Assembly: GCA_016208015.1 (NCBI GenBank) | Contig: JACQYW010000008.1 | Coordinates: forward strand, 124,001 to 188,000 | Direction: 5' to 3' | Origin: Nitrosomonadales bacterium | GTDB taxonomy: Bacteria > Pseudomonadota > Gammaproteobacteria > Burkholderiales > Gallionellaceae | DNA: 64,000 nt | Shown: piece by piece, positions 8,001 through 17,136 of the stretch | Numbering within the stretch: position 1 is the stretch's first letter | Layout of the letters: the number at the start of each line of letters is the position of its first letter | Position numbers and translations under genes: made by a program | The notes under the pieces: generated by a model | Seen by the model: only the letters and a program-made list of their open reading frames with translations | Told to the model about the DNA's origin: nothing | Databases searched by the model: none

Positions 8001-9323
8001 ATGAAGCGTCAAAACGAAGTGCTGCAACTTTACAAATCCAGAATCGAAGAAGAACGGGAAATTGCACGCGATCTGATGCAGCAAATTTCGGCACTCGACA
8101 CTATCAACGATCCAGCAGTGCGTTTCAAGATGAAGCCGATGGATGAGTTCAGTGGCGATCTGGTCGCTGCGGCGCGCACGCCGGATGGCCGCTTGCATTT
8201 GTTGTTTGCAGATGGAACCGGTCATGGCCTGAACGCGGCACTCTCGGTGACCCCGCTTGCGCAACTTTTTTACCAGATGACGCGAAAGGGGTTCGATATC
8301 ACCAGTATCGCATCCGAAATGAATCAGAGAGTGCGTAGCTATCTGCCGCTGCCGCGCTATGTAGCCGCAGTACTGGTTTCTATTGAAACAAGTATGCTGC
8401 CAATGCAGCATCGCAGAACGATTCGGGTATGGAACGGCGGCTGCCCGCCAGCCACCCTGTTCCATATCGATGGCGGAGGTATACACCACTTTAGATCCAG
8501 ACATCTGCCGATGGGGGTCGTTGGCCGGGATGCATTCGATAGCAGTGTGGAGTATTTCGAGTCTGCAGACCAAAGCATGCAATTGCTGCTCTGCTCGGAC
8601 GGACTGACAGAATTGGCACTGGATTCTGGTGTGCAACTCGGCGACTCCGGTTTGCTGTATCTGCAGGATGCGCCTGACGAGCGTTTCGACAGCCTGCTCA
8701 TACTTATCGATGAAGCATTGAAGAACAGCTCACCCGTCGACGACATCTCGCTGATGCTGGTGGATTTGACCAGGCGTCAGGAAGATGCGGCCCCCGAGGC
8801 ATCGTTAGCGGATACTGTGAAAAGTTATCTTGACGATCTGCAGGATCAGGACGATTGGAGCTTCTCATTGATATTGACAGCTGCTCAGCTCAGGCGATTG
8901 GACACTGTGCCGCTACTGTTGAACGTGGCTTCGCAATTTGAGGAAGCACACCTCGATGGCAAACTGTTTGTAGTTCTGGCCGAATTGTTTAACAACGTAT
9001 TGGATCACGGTCTGCTCAAGCTCGATTCCAAACTTAAAAACGAGACTAATGGCATGGAGATGTATTTTGAGGAAAGAGCATCGCGCCTAGCCAGTCTGGG
9101 GCAGGGAAAGATAGAGATTCGCTTGGAAATATTGCAGTACGGTCAGAATGGCGGCATCAGAATTCGCATCCACGACAGCGGCAGCGGCTTTGATCACGCG
9201 CGGCCTGGTTTCAATGATGAGCATGCCAAGCATGGCCGTGGCATCACTTTGCTACGCAGTCTTTGCAGCAGATTGGAATATCAGGGTGATGGGTCAGAGG
9301 TTATTGCGCTTCTGCCATTGTAG
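8001..9323 (+). CDS. SpoIIE-type PP2C phosphatase fused to an anti-sigma-like ATPase domain
   Basis: A 440-residue protein: a short coiled coil (1-30), a PP2C/SpoIIE phosphatase domain (about 40-255; metal-site acidics in FADGTGHG, CSDGLTE and DDISLML) and a HATPase_c domain of the RsbW kind (about 300-440; N-box ELFNNVLDHG, G-boxes HDSGSGFD and KHGRGITLL). Such proteins usually control an anti-sigma-antagonist partner-switch; no STAS partner gene is in the window. The frame is open upstream of ATG 8001 to at least 7860 and encodes FSDISEQVRSENEIRQLA, the tail of a PAS domain, without a usual start codon. The gene looks 5'-truncated or starts at a rare codon. It follows the ANTAR regulator. 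Confidence 0.88.
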   Translation: MKRQNEVLQLYKSRIEEEREIARDLMQQISALDTINDPAVRFKMKPMDEFSGDLVAAARTPDGRLHLLFADGTGHGLNAALSVTPLAQLFYQMTRKGFDITSIASEMNQRVRSYLPLPRYVAAVLVSIETSMLPMQHRRTIRVWNGGCPPATLFHIDGGGIHHFRSRHLPMGVVGRDAFDSSVEYFESADQSMQLLLCSDGLTELALDSGVQLGDSGLLYLQDAPDERFDSLLILIDEALKNSSPVDDISLMLVDLTRRQEDAAPEASLADTVKSYLDDLQDQDDWSFSLILTAAQLRRLDTVPLLLNVASQFEEAHLDGKLFVVLAELFNNVLDHGLLKLDSKLKNETNGMEMYFEERASRLASLGQGKIEIRLEILQYGQNGGIRIRIHDSGSGFDHARPGFNDEHAKHGRGITLLRSLCSRLEYQGDGSEVIALLPL

Positions 9324-9348
9324 TGTCGCTGAAGTGCTGCAATAAAAT

Positions 9349-9374
9349 AAGGGCACTTGGTTGCAAGTGCCCTT
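9349..9374 (-). terminator. intrinsic terminator after tRNA-Glu
   Basis: An 11-bp stem AAGGGCACTTG/CAAGTGCCCTT with a 4-base loop. On the minus strand it is followed by TTATTTTATT and lies 11 bases past the tRNA-Glu CCA end. It may also end the phosphatase transcript on the plus strand, though without a T-run there. Confidence 0.75.
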
Positions 9375-9384
9375 ATCAAGGTGT

Positions 9385-9460
9385 TGGCGTCCCCTACGAG
9401 ATTCGAACTCGTGTTATCGCCGTGAAAGGGCGGTGTCCTAGGCCTCTAGACGAAGGGGAC
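9385..9460 (-). tRNA. tRNA-Glu (TTC)
   Basis: A 76-base cloverleaf with encoded CCA. The acceptor GTCCCCT pairs with AGGGGAC, and the anticodon loop is CTTTCAC with anticodon TTC. It lies 20 bases after tRNA-Ala on the same strand, downstream of gltX, which encodes the synthetase that charges it; all three may be co-transcribed. Confidence 0.97.
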
Positions 9461-9480
9461 TGCGGTGCTACTGTTCTTTT

Positions 9481-9556
<76 letters not shown>

Positions 9557-9613
9557 GGGGTGCCCCGAAAAGAGCGCGCATTATAGAGACGGCACCCGAC
9601 CTTGTAAAGCAAG

Positions 9614-11020
9614 TCAGGCAGTTTTTTTCGCCAGGTTCTTTTCGATGCGCTCCAGCACCATCTCGCGCGGAAACAACGCCACCAAAGCATCCACGGAAGG
9701 GGCTTGTGTCTGTCCGGTGAGCATCACGCGCAGCGGCATGGCGAGCTTGGGCATCTTCAGGCCATGCTTGGCGATGACCTCTTTGATGGCCGCGCTGATC
9801 GCTGCGGTTTCCCATACGATAGTCCCGAGCTGCTGCGCCAGGTCGCGCAGGGCAGGGATGGCTTCGGCGGAAAGTTGGGCGTCGAGCAGCGCCGCATCCG
9901 GGTGCAGGTCGATGTAGAACACTTCCGCCGCATCGGCCAGTTCGTTCAACGTGGCGACACGTTCTTTATATAGTCCGGCGACGGCGGCAAGCTCGGGTGC
10001 GGCGGCGATCTTGATGCCGCGCGCCTCGAGACGGGGGCGCACCAACTCGGCCAATTTGGCGTTGTCAGTCTGTTTGAGGTAATGATTGTTCAGCCAGTTC
10101 AGTTTCTCGGTGTTGAACTGGGCGGCGGAGGGGGTGATGTGGTCCAGGTCGAACCATTCGCAGAACTGCTCGACCGAGAATACTTCCGCATCGCCGTGCG
10201 ACCATCCGAGGCGGGCGAGGTAATTGATGACCGCCTCGGGCAGGTAGCCGTCCTCGTCGTATTGCATCACGCTCACCGCACCGTGGCGCTTCGACAGTTT
10301 GGTGCCGTCATCGCCCAGGATCATCGACAGGTGGGCATAGCTTGGCACGGTCGCCCCCAGTGCCTTGAGGATGTTGATCTGGCGCGGGGTGTTGTTGACG
10401 TGGTCGTCGCCGCGGATGACCTGGGTGATGCCCATGTCCAGATCGTCCACCACCACGCAGAAGTTGTAGGTCGGCGTGCCATCCGAGCGCGCGATGATGA
10501 GGTCGTCGAGTTCGGTGTTGCTGAATTCGATATGGCCTTTGACCATATCCTTCCAGGCGACGACGCCCTCGGTAGGGTTCTTGAACCGCACAACAGGTTT
10601 GACGTCGGCAGGCACAGCCGGCAGGGTCTTGCCTGCTTCGGGCCGCCAGGTTCCGTCGTAACGGGGTTTTTCGCCGCGGCCGCGTTGAGCTTCGCGCATG
10701 GTGTCCAGTTCAGCCGGGGATGTGTAACAGTTATAAGCCTGACCCGAGGCCAGCATCTGCTGGATGACTTCTTTATAGCGCGGCATGCGCTGCATCTGGT
10801 AGAACGGGCCTTCGTCATAGTTGAGCTTGAGCCAGTTCATGCCGTCCAGGATCGCCTGTACCGCCTCCGGTGTGGAACGCTCAACATCGGTGTCCTCGAT
10901 ACGCAGGATGAATGTGCCGCCATGCTTGCGGGCATATGCCCAGGAGAACAGCGCGGTGCGTGCGCCGCCGATGTGCAGGTATCCGGTCGGACTGGGAGCG
11001 AAACGGGTGCGGACGGTCAT
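9614..11020 (-). CDS. gltX: glutamyl-tRNA synthetase
   Basis: A 468-residue class I aminoacyl-tRNA synthetase charging tRNA-Glu with glutamate. The N-terminus [20 protein letters not shown] contains the HIGH-type ATP motif (HIGG), and KLSKR near residue 245 is the KMSKS loop. Length matches bacterial discriminating GluRS. The frame continues 27 codons upstream of ATG 11020, but that part is not conserved-looking and AGGAAA lies in front of 11020, so the internal start is used. The two tRNA genes downstream on the same strand make a gltX-tRNA-Ala-tRNA-Glu unit likely. Confidence 0.97.
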   Translation of the reverse strand: MTVRTRFAPSPTGYLHIGGARTALFSWAYARKHGGTFILRIEDTDVERSTPEAVQAILDGMNWLKLNYDEGPFYQMQRMPRYKEVIQQMLASGQAYNCYTSPAELDTMREAQRGRGEKPRYDGTWRPEAGKTLPAVPADVKPVVRFKNPTEGVVAWKDMVKGHIEFSNTELDDLIIARSDGTPTYNFCVVVDDLDMGITQVIRGDDHVNNTPRQINILKALGATVPSYAHLSMILGDDGTKLSKRHGAVSVMQYDEDGYLPEAVINYLARLGWSHGDAEVFSVEQFCEWFDLDHITPSAAQFNTEKLNWLNNHYLKQTDNAKLAELVRPRLEARGIKIAAAPELAAVAGLYKERVATLNELADAAEVFYIDLHPDAALLDAQLSAEAIPALRDLAQQLGTIVWETAAISAAIKEVIAKHGLKMPKLAMPLRVMLTGQTQAPSVDALVALFPREMVLERIEKNLAKKTA

Positions 11021-11136
11021 GTTGCTTTCCTGAAGTTGGGGCTGAAATGAAGCCGCGCATTTTACGACAGATGGGTATGGCCGATAAAGAAATTGACCCA
11101 AACGTGATGGCTATGATTAAATGCGCGCCCTCGACC

Positions 11137-11211
11137 GGGCGGTTAGCTCAGCGGTAGAGCACTGCCTTCACACGGCAGGGGTCACTGGTTCGAACCCAGT
11201 ACCGCCCACCA
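11137..11211 (+). tRNA. tRNA-Val (CAC)
   Basis: A 75-base cloverleaf with encoded CCA. The acceptor GGGCGGT pairs with ACCGCCC, and the anticodon stem CTGCC/GGCAG encloses TTCACAC, anticodon CAC. It is a single-gene unit, divergent from gltX and closed by its own terminator. Confidence 0.97.
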
Positions 11212-11218
11212 GATCAAG

Positions 11219-11249
11219 AAGGCCTGCAGGATTCTGCAGGCCTTTTCTC
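11219..11249 (+). terminator. intrinsic terminator after tRNA-Val
   Basis: A 9-bp stem GGCCTGCAG/CTGCAGGCC with loop GATT, followed by TTTTCTCTTTC, starting ten bases after the tRNA CCA end. Confidence 0.9.
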
Positions 11250-11354
11250 TTTCTTCCTTGATTTGACATAATATACATTATGCGAACAATTTGGATATCG
11301 GGATAGTAAGATCTGCCAGCAATTCAAACCAACTATCCGTTTTAGTTCAATCGA

Positions 11355-12122
11355 TTACGAGTGCTTCAGGAACAATCGGTTGAAATTTCGAGTGGTCGCT
11401 TCACCCACTTCCACGAGCGAGATGTTGCGCAATCTGGCGATCTCTTCAGCCACGTGTTTGACGTAAGCCGGTTGGTTGGTTTTACCGCGATACGGGGTCG
11501 GCGCCAAGTATGGCGAGTCGGTTTCGATCAGTATCTTGTCCAGCGGAATGTTCTGCGCGACCTCTTTGATGAGGGTCGCGTTCTTGAAAGTCAGGATGCC
11601 GGAGAACGAGATATGGAAGCCCAGTTCGATCGCCGTCAGGGCGACTTCCAGATTTTCAGTGAAACAATGCATCACGCCACCAACCAGACCGGCTTGCTCC
11701 TCGTCCATGAGTCGTAAAGTATCCTGTGCCGCGGAACGGGTATGGATGATCAGCGGCTTGCCGCATTCCCTGGCGGCACGGATATGGGTGCGAAAGCGGT
11801 CACGTTGCCATTCGAGGTCACCGGTAAGGCGGTAGTAATCCAGGCCAGTCTCGCCGATGGCGACGACTTTGGGATGTTGGGCCAAGAGTACGATCTCGGC
11901 CTGAGTGGGTTCGGCCTCCAGCTCATAATCGGGATGGACGCCGACCGAGGCGTACAGATTGTCGTGGCGCGCGGCCAGATCCAGCACTTCCGGGAAACTC
12001 AGCAGGTCGACCGAAACGCACAGTGCATGCGTAACGGCATTGGCGCGCATGTTGGCAAGAATGTTGTCGAGGTCCTCGCTCAATCCGGGAAAGTTCAAAT
12101 GGCAATGTGAATCGATGAACAT
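11355..12122 (-). CDS. tatD: TatD-family metal-dependent hydrolase (DNase)
   Basis: A 255-residue TIM-barrel hydrolase. The N-terminal metal motif DSHCHLNF (HxH), IGETGLDYY with a metal-ligand Glu, IHTRSA, MHCFTE and ETDSPYLAP with a catalytic Asp are all present, as in TatD/YcfH metal-dependent deoxyribonucleases. It is last in the tmk-holB-tatD tail of the fab operon, starting six bases after the holB stop. Many gammaproteobacteria and some betaproteobacteria have a pilZ gene between holB and tatD; none is present here. Substrate in vivo is uncertain for the family. Confidence 0.93.
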   Translation of the reverse strand: MFIDSHCHLNFPGLSEDLDNILANMRANAVTHALCVSVDLLSFPEVLDLAARHDNLYASVGVHPDYELEAEPTQAEIVLLAQHPKVVAIGETGLDYYRLTGDLEWQRDRFRTHIRAARECGKPLIIHTRSAAQDTLRLMDEEQAGLVGGVMHCFTENLEVALTAIELGFHISFSGILTFKNATLIKEVAQNIPLDKILIETDSPYLAPTPYRGKTNQPAYVKHVAEEIARLRNISLVEVGEATTRNFNRLFLKHS

Positions 12123-12128
12123 GGATTC

Positions 12129-13136
12129 TCAGGCCGCAAACAATTGGCGATAAGACAGCAGCAACGATTCCATGAGCAGCTTTGGATTGAGCGGATGGAA
12201 AGCGGCTCGGCGCGCCTCAAGCAATTCCTTCTGGAAACGCAACAGCGCCACGGTAGAGATTCCACCTGCGAGCTTGATGAGTTCTGCAGTTTGATCTGGG
12301 AAATAACGCACTTGGCCGGCCAGCTTTGCACTCGCAAGGTCATGACACCACTGTTGCAGGCAATGAATGACGTGCACCGGGACACTGCGTTGCAGGCTGT
12401 CCGCCAGCGCCAGGGCATCCAGCATGGCGGGCTGGCGGATGGCGTTCAGCAGGATAGAACGCTCTTCCGCGCCCTCGCCCGATTCCGCCCAGCCCAATGC
12501 CTGCAGAGGCGCGAACCCCGTCTGCGCCAGTGCGTGTTCCGGATTCAAAACCCCCAGCTGCTTGAGCCAGGCGACTCCGGCCTCGCGCGTCGGCGTGTGA
12601 ACCGGAAAACCGAGGCAACGGCTGAGTATCGTGGGCAGCAATTGCTGCGGTTTGTGGGTGACCAGCAGGAACAGCAACTTGTCGGTCGGCTCTTCCAGCG
12701 TCTTGAGCAGTGAATTGGCTGCGTTGTTGTTCATCGCTTCAGCCGGATAGACGAGTACGACGCGATAGCCGCCGCAATGGGCGGAAAGATTGGCGAAGCT
12801 TGAAAGGTCGCGGATCTGGTCTACGGAAATCTCGCGCGAGGGCTTTTTACCCCCCGCTTTTTCCTCGCCGTCTTCGGCTGCAGTCAGTGCATCTGGCTGT
12901 ATCAAGCGGAAATCCGGATGACTTTCCTGTTCGAACCAGCGGCAGGAGTTACATTCCTGGCAGGCGGTTCCACTGGCGAGAGGCTTCTCGCACAGCAAGG
13001 ATTGGGCAAAATTGAAAGCCAAATCGAGTTTGCCTATCCCTTGCGCCCCCATCAGCAAGACCGCATGCGGCAACCTGGCGCGCAGTCCTTGCAGGGCTTG
13101 CCAGGATTCCTTTTGCCATGGATAGAGTGGTTTCAT
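12129..13136 (-). CDS. holB: DNA polymerase III delta-prime subunit
   Basis: A 335-residue clamp-loader subunit. The P-loop-like MGAQGIGKLDLA is at about 29-40 and a four-cysteine zinc module (CQECNSC, with an earlier Cys in LLCEK) at about 50-75. The AAA+ fold continues with SLLKTLEEP and LVTHKPQQLLPTILSRC, which carries the SRC sensor motif. ATG 13136 follows the tmk stop by one base (TGA-A-ATG), indicating translational coupling; the longer frame to 13289 merely overlaps tmk. It works with the gamma/tau and delta subunits, not in this window, to load the sliding clamp. Confidence 0.95.
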   Translation of the reverse strand: MKPLYPWQKESWQALQGLRARLPHAVLLMGAQGIGKLDLAFNFAQSLLCEKPLASGTACQECNSCRWFEQESHPDFRLIQPDALTAAEDGEEKAGGKKPSREISVDQIRDLSSFANLSAHCGGYRVVLVYPAEAMNNNAANSLLKTLEEPTDKLLFLLVTHKPQQLLPTILSRCLGFPVHTPTREAGVAWLKQLGVLNPEHALAQTGFAPLQALGWAESGEGAEERSILLNAIRQPAMLDALALADSLQRSVPVHVIHCLQQWCHDLASAKLAGQVRYFPDQTAELIKLAGGISTVALLRFQKELLEARRAAFHPLNPKLLMESLLLSYRQLFAA

Positions 13137-13137
13137 T

Positions 13138-13746
13138 TCAAAGAGATGCGACGATCTTCGCCAGTTCTTGCTGAACTTCGGGCAAGGACTTTTCGGCCCG
13201 GATGACGGCGAAACGCTGCGGGGATTTTGCCGCGCGGGCGAGGTAGGCCTGGCGCACGCGTTCGAAGAATTCGCCGCGTTCCTGTTCAAAGCGATCCAGG
13301 CTGGAATTGTTGGCGAGGCGCTGGCGAGCGACTTCGATAGGAATATCGAAAAGCAGGGTCAGGTCGGGTTGCAGGTCACCATGCACCCATTGCTCAAGCT
13401 GCTCCAGTTTGGCCAGCGGCACACCCCTGCCCCCGCCCTGATAGGCGAAACTGGCATCGCTGAAGCGGTCGGAGATGACCCAGGTGCCGCGTTGCAAGGC
13501 AGGGCGGATCACCTGCTCCACATGTTCGCGGCGTGCCGCGAACATCAGCATGGCCTCGGTTTCGGCATGCATAGGCTGGTGCAGCAAAATTTCGCGCAGC
13601 TGCTCGCCCAGCGGTGTGCCGCCGGGTTCGCGTGTCACCAGCAGGTCGATGCCGCGCTGGCGCAGTGCGGCCACGAACCAATCCAGTCCGGTGCTCTTCC
13701 CTGCCCCGTCCACGCCCTCGAAGGTGATGAATCTGGCTTTGCTCAT
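13138..13746 (-). CDS. tmk: thymidylate kinase
   Basis: A 202-residue P-loop kinase converting dTMP to dTDP. Walker A is [11 protein letters not shown] at residues 9-19, the DR(E)-type substrate motif appears as [15 protein letters not shown], and the YQGGGRG segment follows [12 protein letters not shown]. Size matches bacterial Tmk. It overlaps mltG upstream by an ATGA junction and is coupled to holB downstream, the order seen across proteobacteria. Confidence 0.96.
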   Translation of the reverse strand: MSKARFITFEGVDGAGKSTGLDWFVAALRQRGIDLLVTREPGGTPLGEQLREILLHQPMHAETEAMLMFAARREHVEQVIRPALQRGTWVISDRFSDASFAYQGGGRGVPLAKLEQLEQWVHGDLQPDLTLLFDIPIEVARQRLANNSSLDRFEQERGEFFERVRQAYLARAAKSPQRFAVIRAEKSLPEVQQELAKIVASL

Positions 13747-14738
13747 TTTTGCTTTAACTGGAAACGGTTCACAGCGTTGTTATGATCGATCAGATTGGTG
13801 GAGAACTGCGAAGTGCCATCACCGCGAGCCACGAAATAAAGGGCCTTGCTCGGGGCCGGATGCAGCGCGGCCTGTAGCGCAGCCAGCCCCGGCAAGGCGA
13901 TAGGCGTGGGTGTCAGGCCGTTGCGCGTGTAGGTATTGTACGGCGAGTCGGTGCTCAGGTCTTTTTTGCGCAGGTTACCCTTGAATTTGTCGCCCATGCC
14001 ATAGATCACGCTGGGATCGGTCTGCAGGCGCATGTTCTTGCGCAGGCGGTTGACGAATACCGACGCGATCATGGTGCGGTCGCCCGGCTGCCCAGTTTCC
14101 TTTTCGACGATGGAGGCCAGGATCAGCGCTTGATAGGGGGTAGTGAGCGGCAGATCGGCATCGCGTTTCTGCCAGTTGTCCTGAAGTTGGCGCTGCATCA
14201 ATTGATAGGCGCGCTTCAGCACCACGATGTCGCTGCTGCCTTTGTCGTAGTTATAAGTGTCGGGGAAAAACAGCCCTTCGGCATTGGTTTCGCTGGCACC
14301 GATGCGTTTGAGTATCTCGGCATCAGACAACGTCGCGGTGTCGTGGCGCAAGGTGGGGTCGGTGTTCAGAATTGCACGCAACTGCTTGAATGTGGAGCCT
14401 TCTATGATGGTCAGCGAACTCTGCTCGACCTGCCCTTTGCTGATGATCTTCAACAGTTTCAGCGGCGTGACTTCATGCTCCAGCTGGTAGTTTCCCGGCT
14501 TGATCTGTCTGGCCTTGCCAAGGCCGCGCGCCAGCATGACGAACAGCCATTCGTTGCTGAGTCCGCCCGCTTTCCTGAGCTGTGTCGCTGCACTCTTCAG
14601 GCTGCTGCCCTGTTTTAATGTGAATTCAAAAGGAGTGCGTTCCAGCGGGATCGGGCTGTTCGCGTAATAGACGAATAGCCCAGCCAGGATGAGCAGCAAG
14701 AACAGCAACCACAACAGCAATTCCTTAATGACGTTCAT
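13743..14738 (-). CDS. mltG: endolytic murein transglycosylase (YceG/MltG)
   Basis: A 331-residue inner-membrane protein with one N-terminal transmembrane segment (about 7-27, [20 protein letters not shown]) and a periplasmic YceG domain. The catalytic Glu lies in ASIVEKETG, with [10 protein letters not shown] and SPYNTY typical of the family. MltG cleaves nascent peptidoglycan strands and influences glycan length. Its start overlaps the pabC end by 14 bases and its stop overlaps tmk, giving a tightly coupled operon. Confidence 0.94.
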   Translation of the reverse strand: MNVIKELLLWLLFLLLILAGLFVYYANSPIPLERTPFEFTLKQGSSLKSAATQLRKAGGLSNEWLFVMLARGLGKARQIKPGNYQLEHEVTPLKLLKIISKGQVEQSSLTIIEGSTFKQLRAILNTDPTLRHDTATLSDAEILKRIGASETNAEGLFFPDTYNYDKGSSDIVVLKRAYQLMQRQLQDNWQKRDADLPLTTPYQALILASIVEKETGQPGDRTMIASVFVNRLRKNMRLQTDPSVIYGMGDKFKGNLRKKDLSTDSPYNTYTRNGLTPTPIALPGLAALQAALHPAPSKALYFVARGDGTSQFSTNLIDHNNAVNRFQLKQK

Positions 14739-15534
14739 CGTTCAACCACTCTTGTATCTTCCATGCTACAGGATGCGTGGTGCGCCGATATCCGGCGAGT
14801 TCGCGCACCGGCCACAGACCGAACACGCTGTTGACCAGGAATATCTCGTCGGCCTGCACCAGTTCTTCCATACGGAAATCAGCCACTTTGCATGCAACGC
14901 CATGCTGTTTTGCCCAATCCATCACGCGGTCGCGCTGCATGCCTGCTACGCCGCAGCGCGTCAGGCTGGGGGTATAGAGGATATTGCCGCGAAACATGAA
15001 CAGGTTGCTGCGTGTGCCGGAGATGACAAAACCGGAGATGTCGCCCAACAATCCCTCAGGCACATCCTGATCCTGCCATTCCATGGCAGCCAGCACATTC
15101 TCCATTCGGTTGAGGTGTTTGATGCCGGCCAGCAGGAACTGGTGTCCCAGCCTGACCTTGCAGACGTGGACGCGCACGCCCTGTTTGGCGTAATCAGCCG
15201 GATAAGCAGTGATGGGGGTGACGCTGACGATACGGGTCGCTTCTGACTGCGTCGAGGGCGCGTAGCCGCGGGTCGAAACGCCGCGGGTGATGATGATCTT
15301 GCCGATGCCGTCAGGCTGGATCTTGCCGAGTTGCTGCAGTTCGCTGGAAAGCACCAGTGCGGAGGGACAGAGTATCTTCAGGGCGTTGCAGTCATGCTGC
15401 AATTTGGCGAACTGGCGTTCCCAGCAGACCGGGCTTCCGGCCTGCATGCGCAGGGTGCGGAACACCCCGTCGCCATAGGCCAGACCACGGTCTTCTGCGT
15501 TGATCGTGTTACCGGGAACGCCATTGACCAGCAT
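14725..15534 (-). CDS. pabC: aminodeoxychorismate lyase
   Basis: A 269-residue class IV PLP enzyme that releases pyruvate from 4-amino-4-deoxychorismate to give p-aminobenzoate for folate. Family marks are EDRGLAYGDGVFRT near residue 16, the PLP lysine in GIKHLNRMENVLA, ISGTRSNLF and the C-terminal EIFLVNSVFGLWPV. A GTG immediately before the ATG would add one residue. Branched-chain or D-amino-acid aminotransferases share the fold, but position between fabF and mltG supports PabC. Confidence 0.92.
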   Translation of the reverse strand: MLVNGVPGNTINAEDRGLAYGDGVFRTLRMQAGSPVCWERQFAKLQHDCNALKILCPSALVLSSELQQLGKIQPDGIGKIIITRGVSTRGYAPSTQSEATRIVSVTPITAYPADYAKQGVRVHVCKVRLGHQFLLAGIKHLNRMENVLAAMEWQDQDVPEGLLGDISGFVISGTRSNLFMFRGNILYTPSLTRCGVAGMQRDRVMDWAKQHGVACKVADFRMEELVQADEIFLVNSVFGLWPVRELAGYRRTTHPVAWKIQEWLNDERH

Positions 15535-15546
15535 CACGGCGCGGGA

Positions 15547-16779
15547 TCAGACCTTGCGGAATACCAGAGAACCGTTGGTTCCGCCGAAGCCGAAATTGTT
15601 GTTCACCGCCACATCGATGTTCATCTTGCGTGCCGCATTGGCGCAGTAGTCCAGATCGCATTCCGGATCCTGCTCGAAGATATTGATGGTGGGTGGCGAG
15701 ATCTGGTGATGGATCGCCAGTACGCAGAACAGCGATTCGATACCACCCGCGCCGCCCAGCAAGTGACCGGTCATCGACTTGGTGGAGTTCACCACCAGTT
15801 TTTTGGCATGGTCGCCGAAAGCCAGCTTGATCGCTTCGGTCTCGTTCTTGTCGCCCAAGGGGGTCGAAGTGCCGTGCGCGTTGACGTATTGCACTTGATC
15901 CGGATTCAGGCCTGCATTACGCAAGGCATTGACCATGCTGCGTTTTGGTCCGTCCGTGCTCGGTGCGGTCATGTGGTAGGCATCGGCGCTCATGCCATAG
16001 CCGGAAAGCTCGGCGTAGATCTTGGCGCCACGTGCTTTGGCATGTTCGTATTCTTCCAGCACCAGTACACCGGCGCCTTCGCCCATGACGAAACCGTCGC
16101 GGTCCTTGTCCCAGGGACGGCTGGATGTGGCCGGATCGTCGTTGCGGGTGGACAACGCCTTGGCGGAAGAGAAACCACCGATGGCCAGAGGCGAAATGGT
16201 GGATTCGGAACCGCCCGCGATCATCACATCGGCATCGCCGTACTCGATGATGCGCGCGGACTCGCCGATACTGTGCGTACCGGTGGTACAGGCGGTGACC
16301 ACGGAGAAGTTCGGTCCCTTCAGTCCATAGATGATGGACAGGTTGCCGGAGATCATGTTGATGATGGTGCCGGGAATGAAGAACGGCGAGATCTTGCGCG
16401 GACCGCCCGCGAGGTAGTCGTTGTGTGTCTCTTCGATCATCGGCAGACCGCCGATACCGGAGCTGATGCACACGCCGATGCGCTCGGCGTTCTGTTCCGT
16501 GACGACCAGACCGGAGTCCTTGAATGCCTCGATACCGGCCGCGAGGCCGAAATGTACGAAGCGGTCCATGCGGCGGGCGTCCTTGGCCGGGATGTACTGG
16601 GTCACGTCGAAACCGTTGACCTCACCCGCCACCTGGCAGGCGAAGGCACTGGCGTCGAAGCGGGTGATGCGCCCGATACCGGATTTGCCTGCCACGATGT
16701 TTTGCCATGTTTCGGCAACCCCCACACCGACGGGCGTTATTGCGCCCAATCCGGTCACTACTACTCTGCGCCTAGCCAA
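15547..16779 (-). CDS. fabF: 3-oxoacyl-[acyl-carrier-protein] synthase II
   Basis: A 410-residue condensing enzyme extending acyl-ACP with malonyl-ACP. The Cys-His-His triad is visible: Cys in TACTTGTHSIG, His in NAHGTSTPLGD and His in KSMTGHLLGGAGG. The start codon is TTG at 16779 with GGAG seven bases upstream; no ATG fits the conserved N-terminus RRRVVVTGLGAITPVG. It follows acpP and precedes pabC in the fatty acid synthesis operon. Confidence 0.97.
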   Translation of the reverse strand: MARRRVVVTGLGAITPVGVGVAETWQNIVAGKSGIGRITRFDASAFACQVAGEVNGFDVTQYIPAKDARRMDRFVHFGLAAGIEAFKDSGLVVTEQNAERIGVCISSGIGGLPMIEETHNDYLAGGPRKISPFFIPGTIINMISGNLSIIYGLKGPNFSVVTACTTGTHSIGESARIIEYGDADVMIAGGSESTISPLAIGGFSSAKALSTRNDDPATSSRPWDKDRDGFVMGEGAGVLVLEEYEHAKARGAKIYAELSGYGMSADAYHMTAPSTDGPKRSMVNALRNAGLNPDQVQYVNAHGTSTPLGDKNETEAIKLAFGDHAKKLVVNSTKSMTGHLLGGAGGIESLFCVLAIHHQISPPTINIFEQDPECDLDYCANAARKMNIDVAVNNNFGFGGTNGSLVFRKV

Positions 16780-16823
16780 ACTGGACTCCGCTACGGAATG
16801 AAACGATTAGATGAAGCCAAATA

Positions 16824-17057
16824 TTACTTGGAGTGCGTGTTGACGTAGTCGAGCGCCTGTTGCACGGTGGTGATCTTCTCTGCATCTTCGTCAGGGATCT
16901 CAACGCCGAATTCTTCTTCCAAGGCCATAACCAGTTCCACGGTGTCCAGGGAGTCAGCGCCCAGGTCATTCACAAAGGAAGACTCGTTCTTGACTTCGGA
17001 CTCGTTAACACCCAGTTGTTCAGCTACGATTTTCTTGACGCGTTGTTCGTTAGACAT
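16824..17057 (-). CDS. acpP: acyl carrier protein
   Basis: A 77-residue, very acidic four-helix protein carrying fatty acyl intermediates on phosphopantetheine attached to the Ser of [10 protein letters not shown] (about residue 37). Length and sequence are typical of bacterial AcpP. The start has AGGAG nine bases upstream. It lies between fabG and fabF, with about 80 bases on the fabG side that could hold an extra promoter, commonly found for abundant ACP. Confidence 0.98.
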   Translation of the reverse strand: MSNEQRVKKIVAEQLGVNESEVKNESSFVNDLGADSLDTVELVMALEEEFGVEIPDEDAEKITTVQQALDYVNTHSK

Positions 17058-17136
17058 CCCTGATTCTCCTACTCTGATTAAAGTTCAAAAAGCGCGAGCA
17101 TTCTACCAAACTTGCGCCGATTTCCAAAACTACACG

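Noticed and set aside
15331..16848. Long plus-strand reading frame opposite fabF and pabC
   Set aside because: It is the antisense shadow of clearly conserved genes; composition is histidine/glycine/valine-rich as typical of antisense frames.
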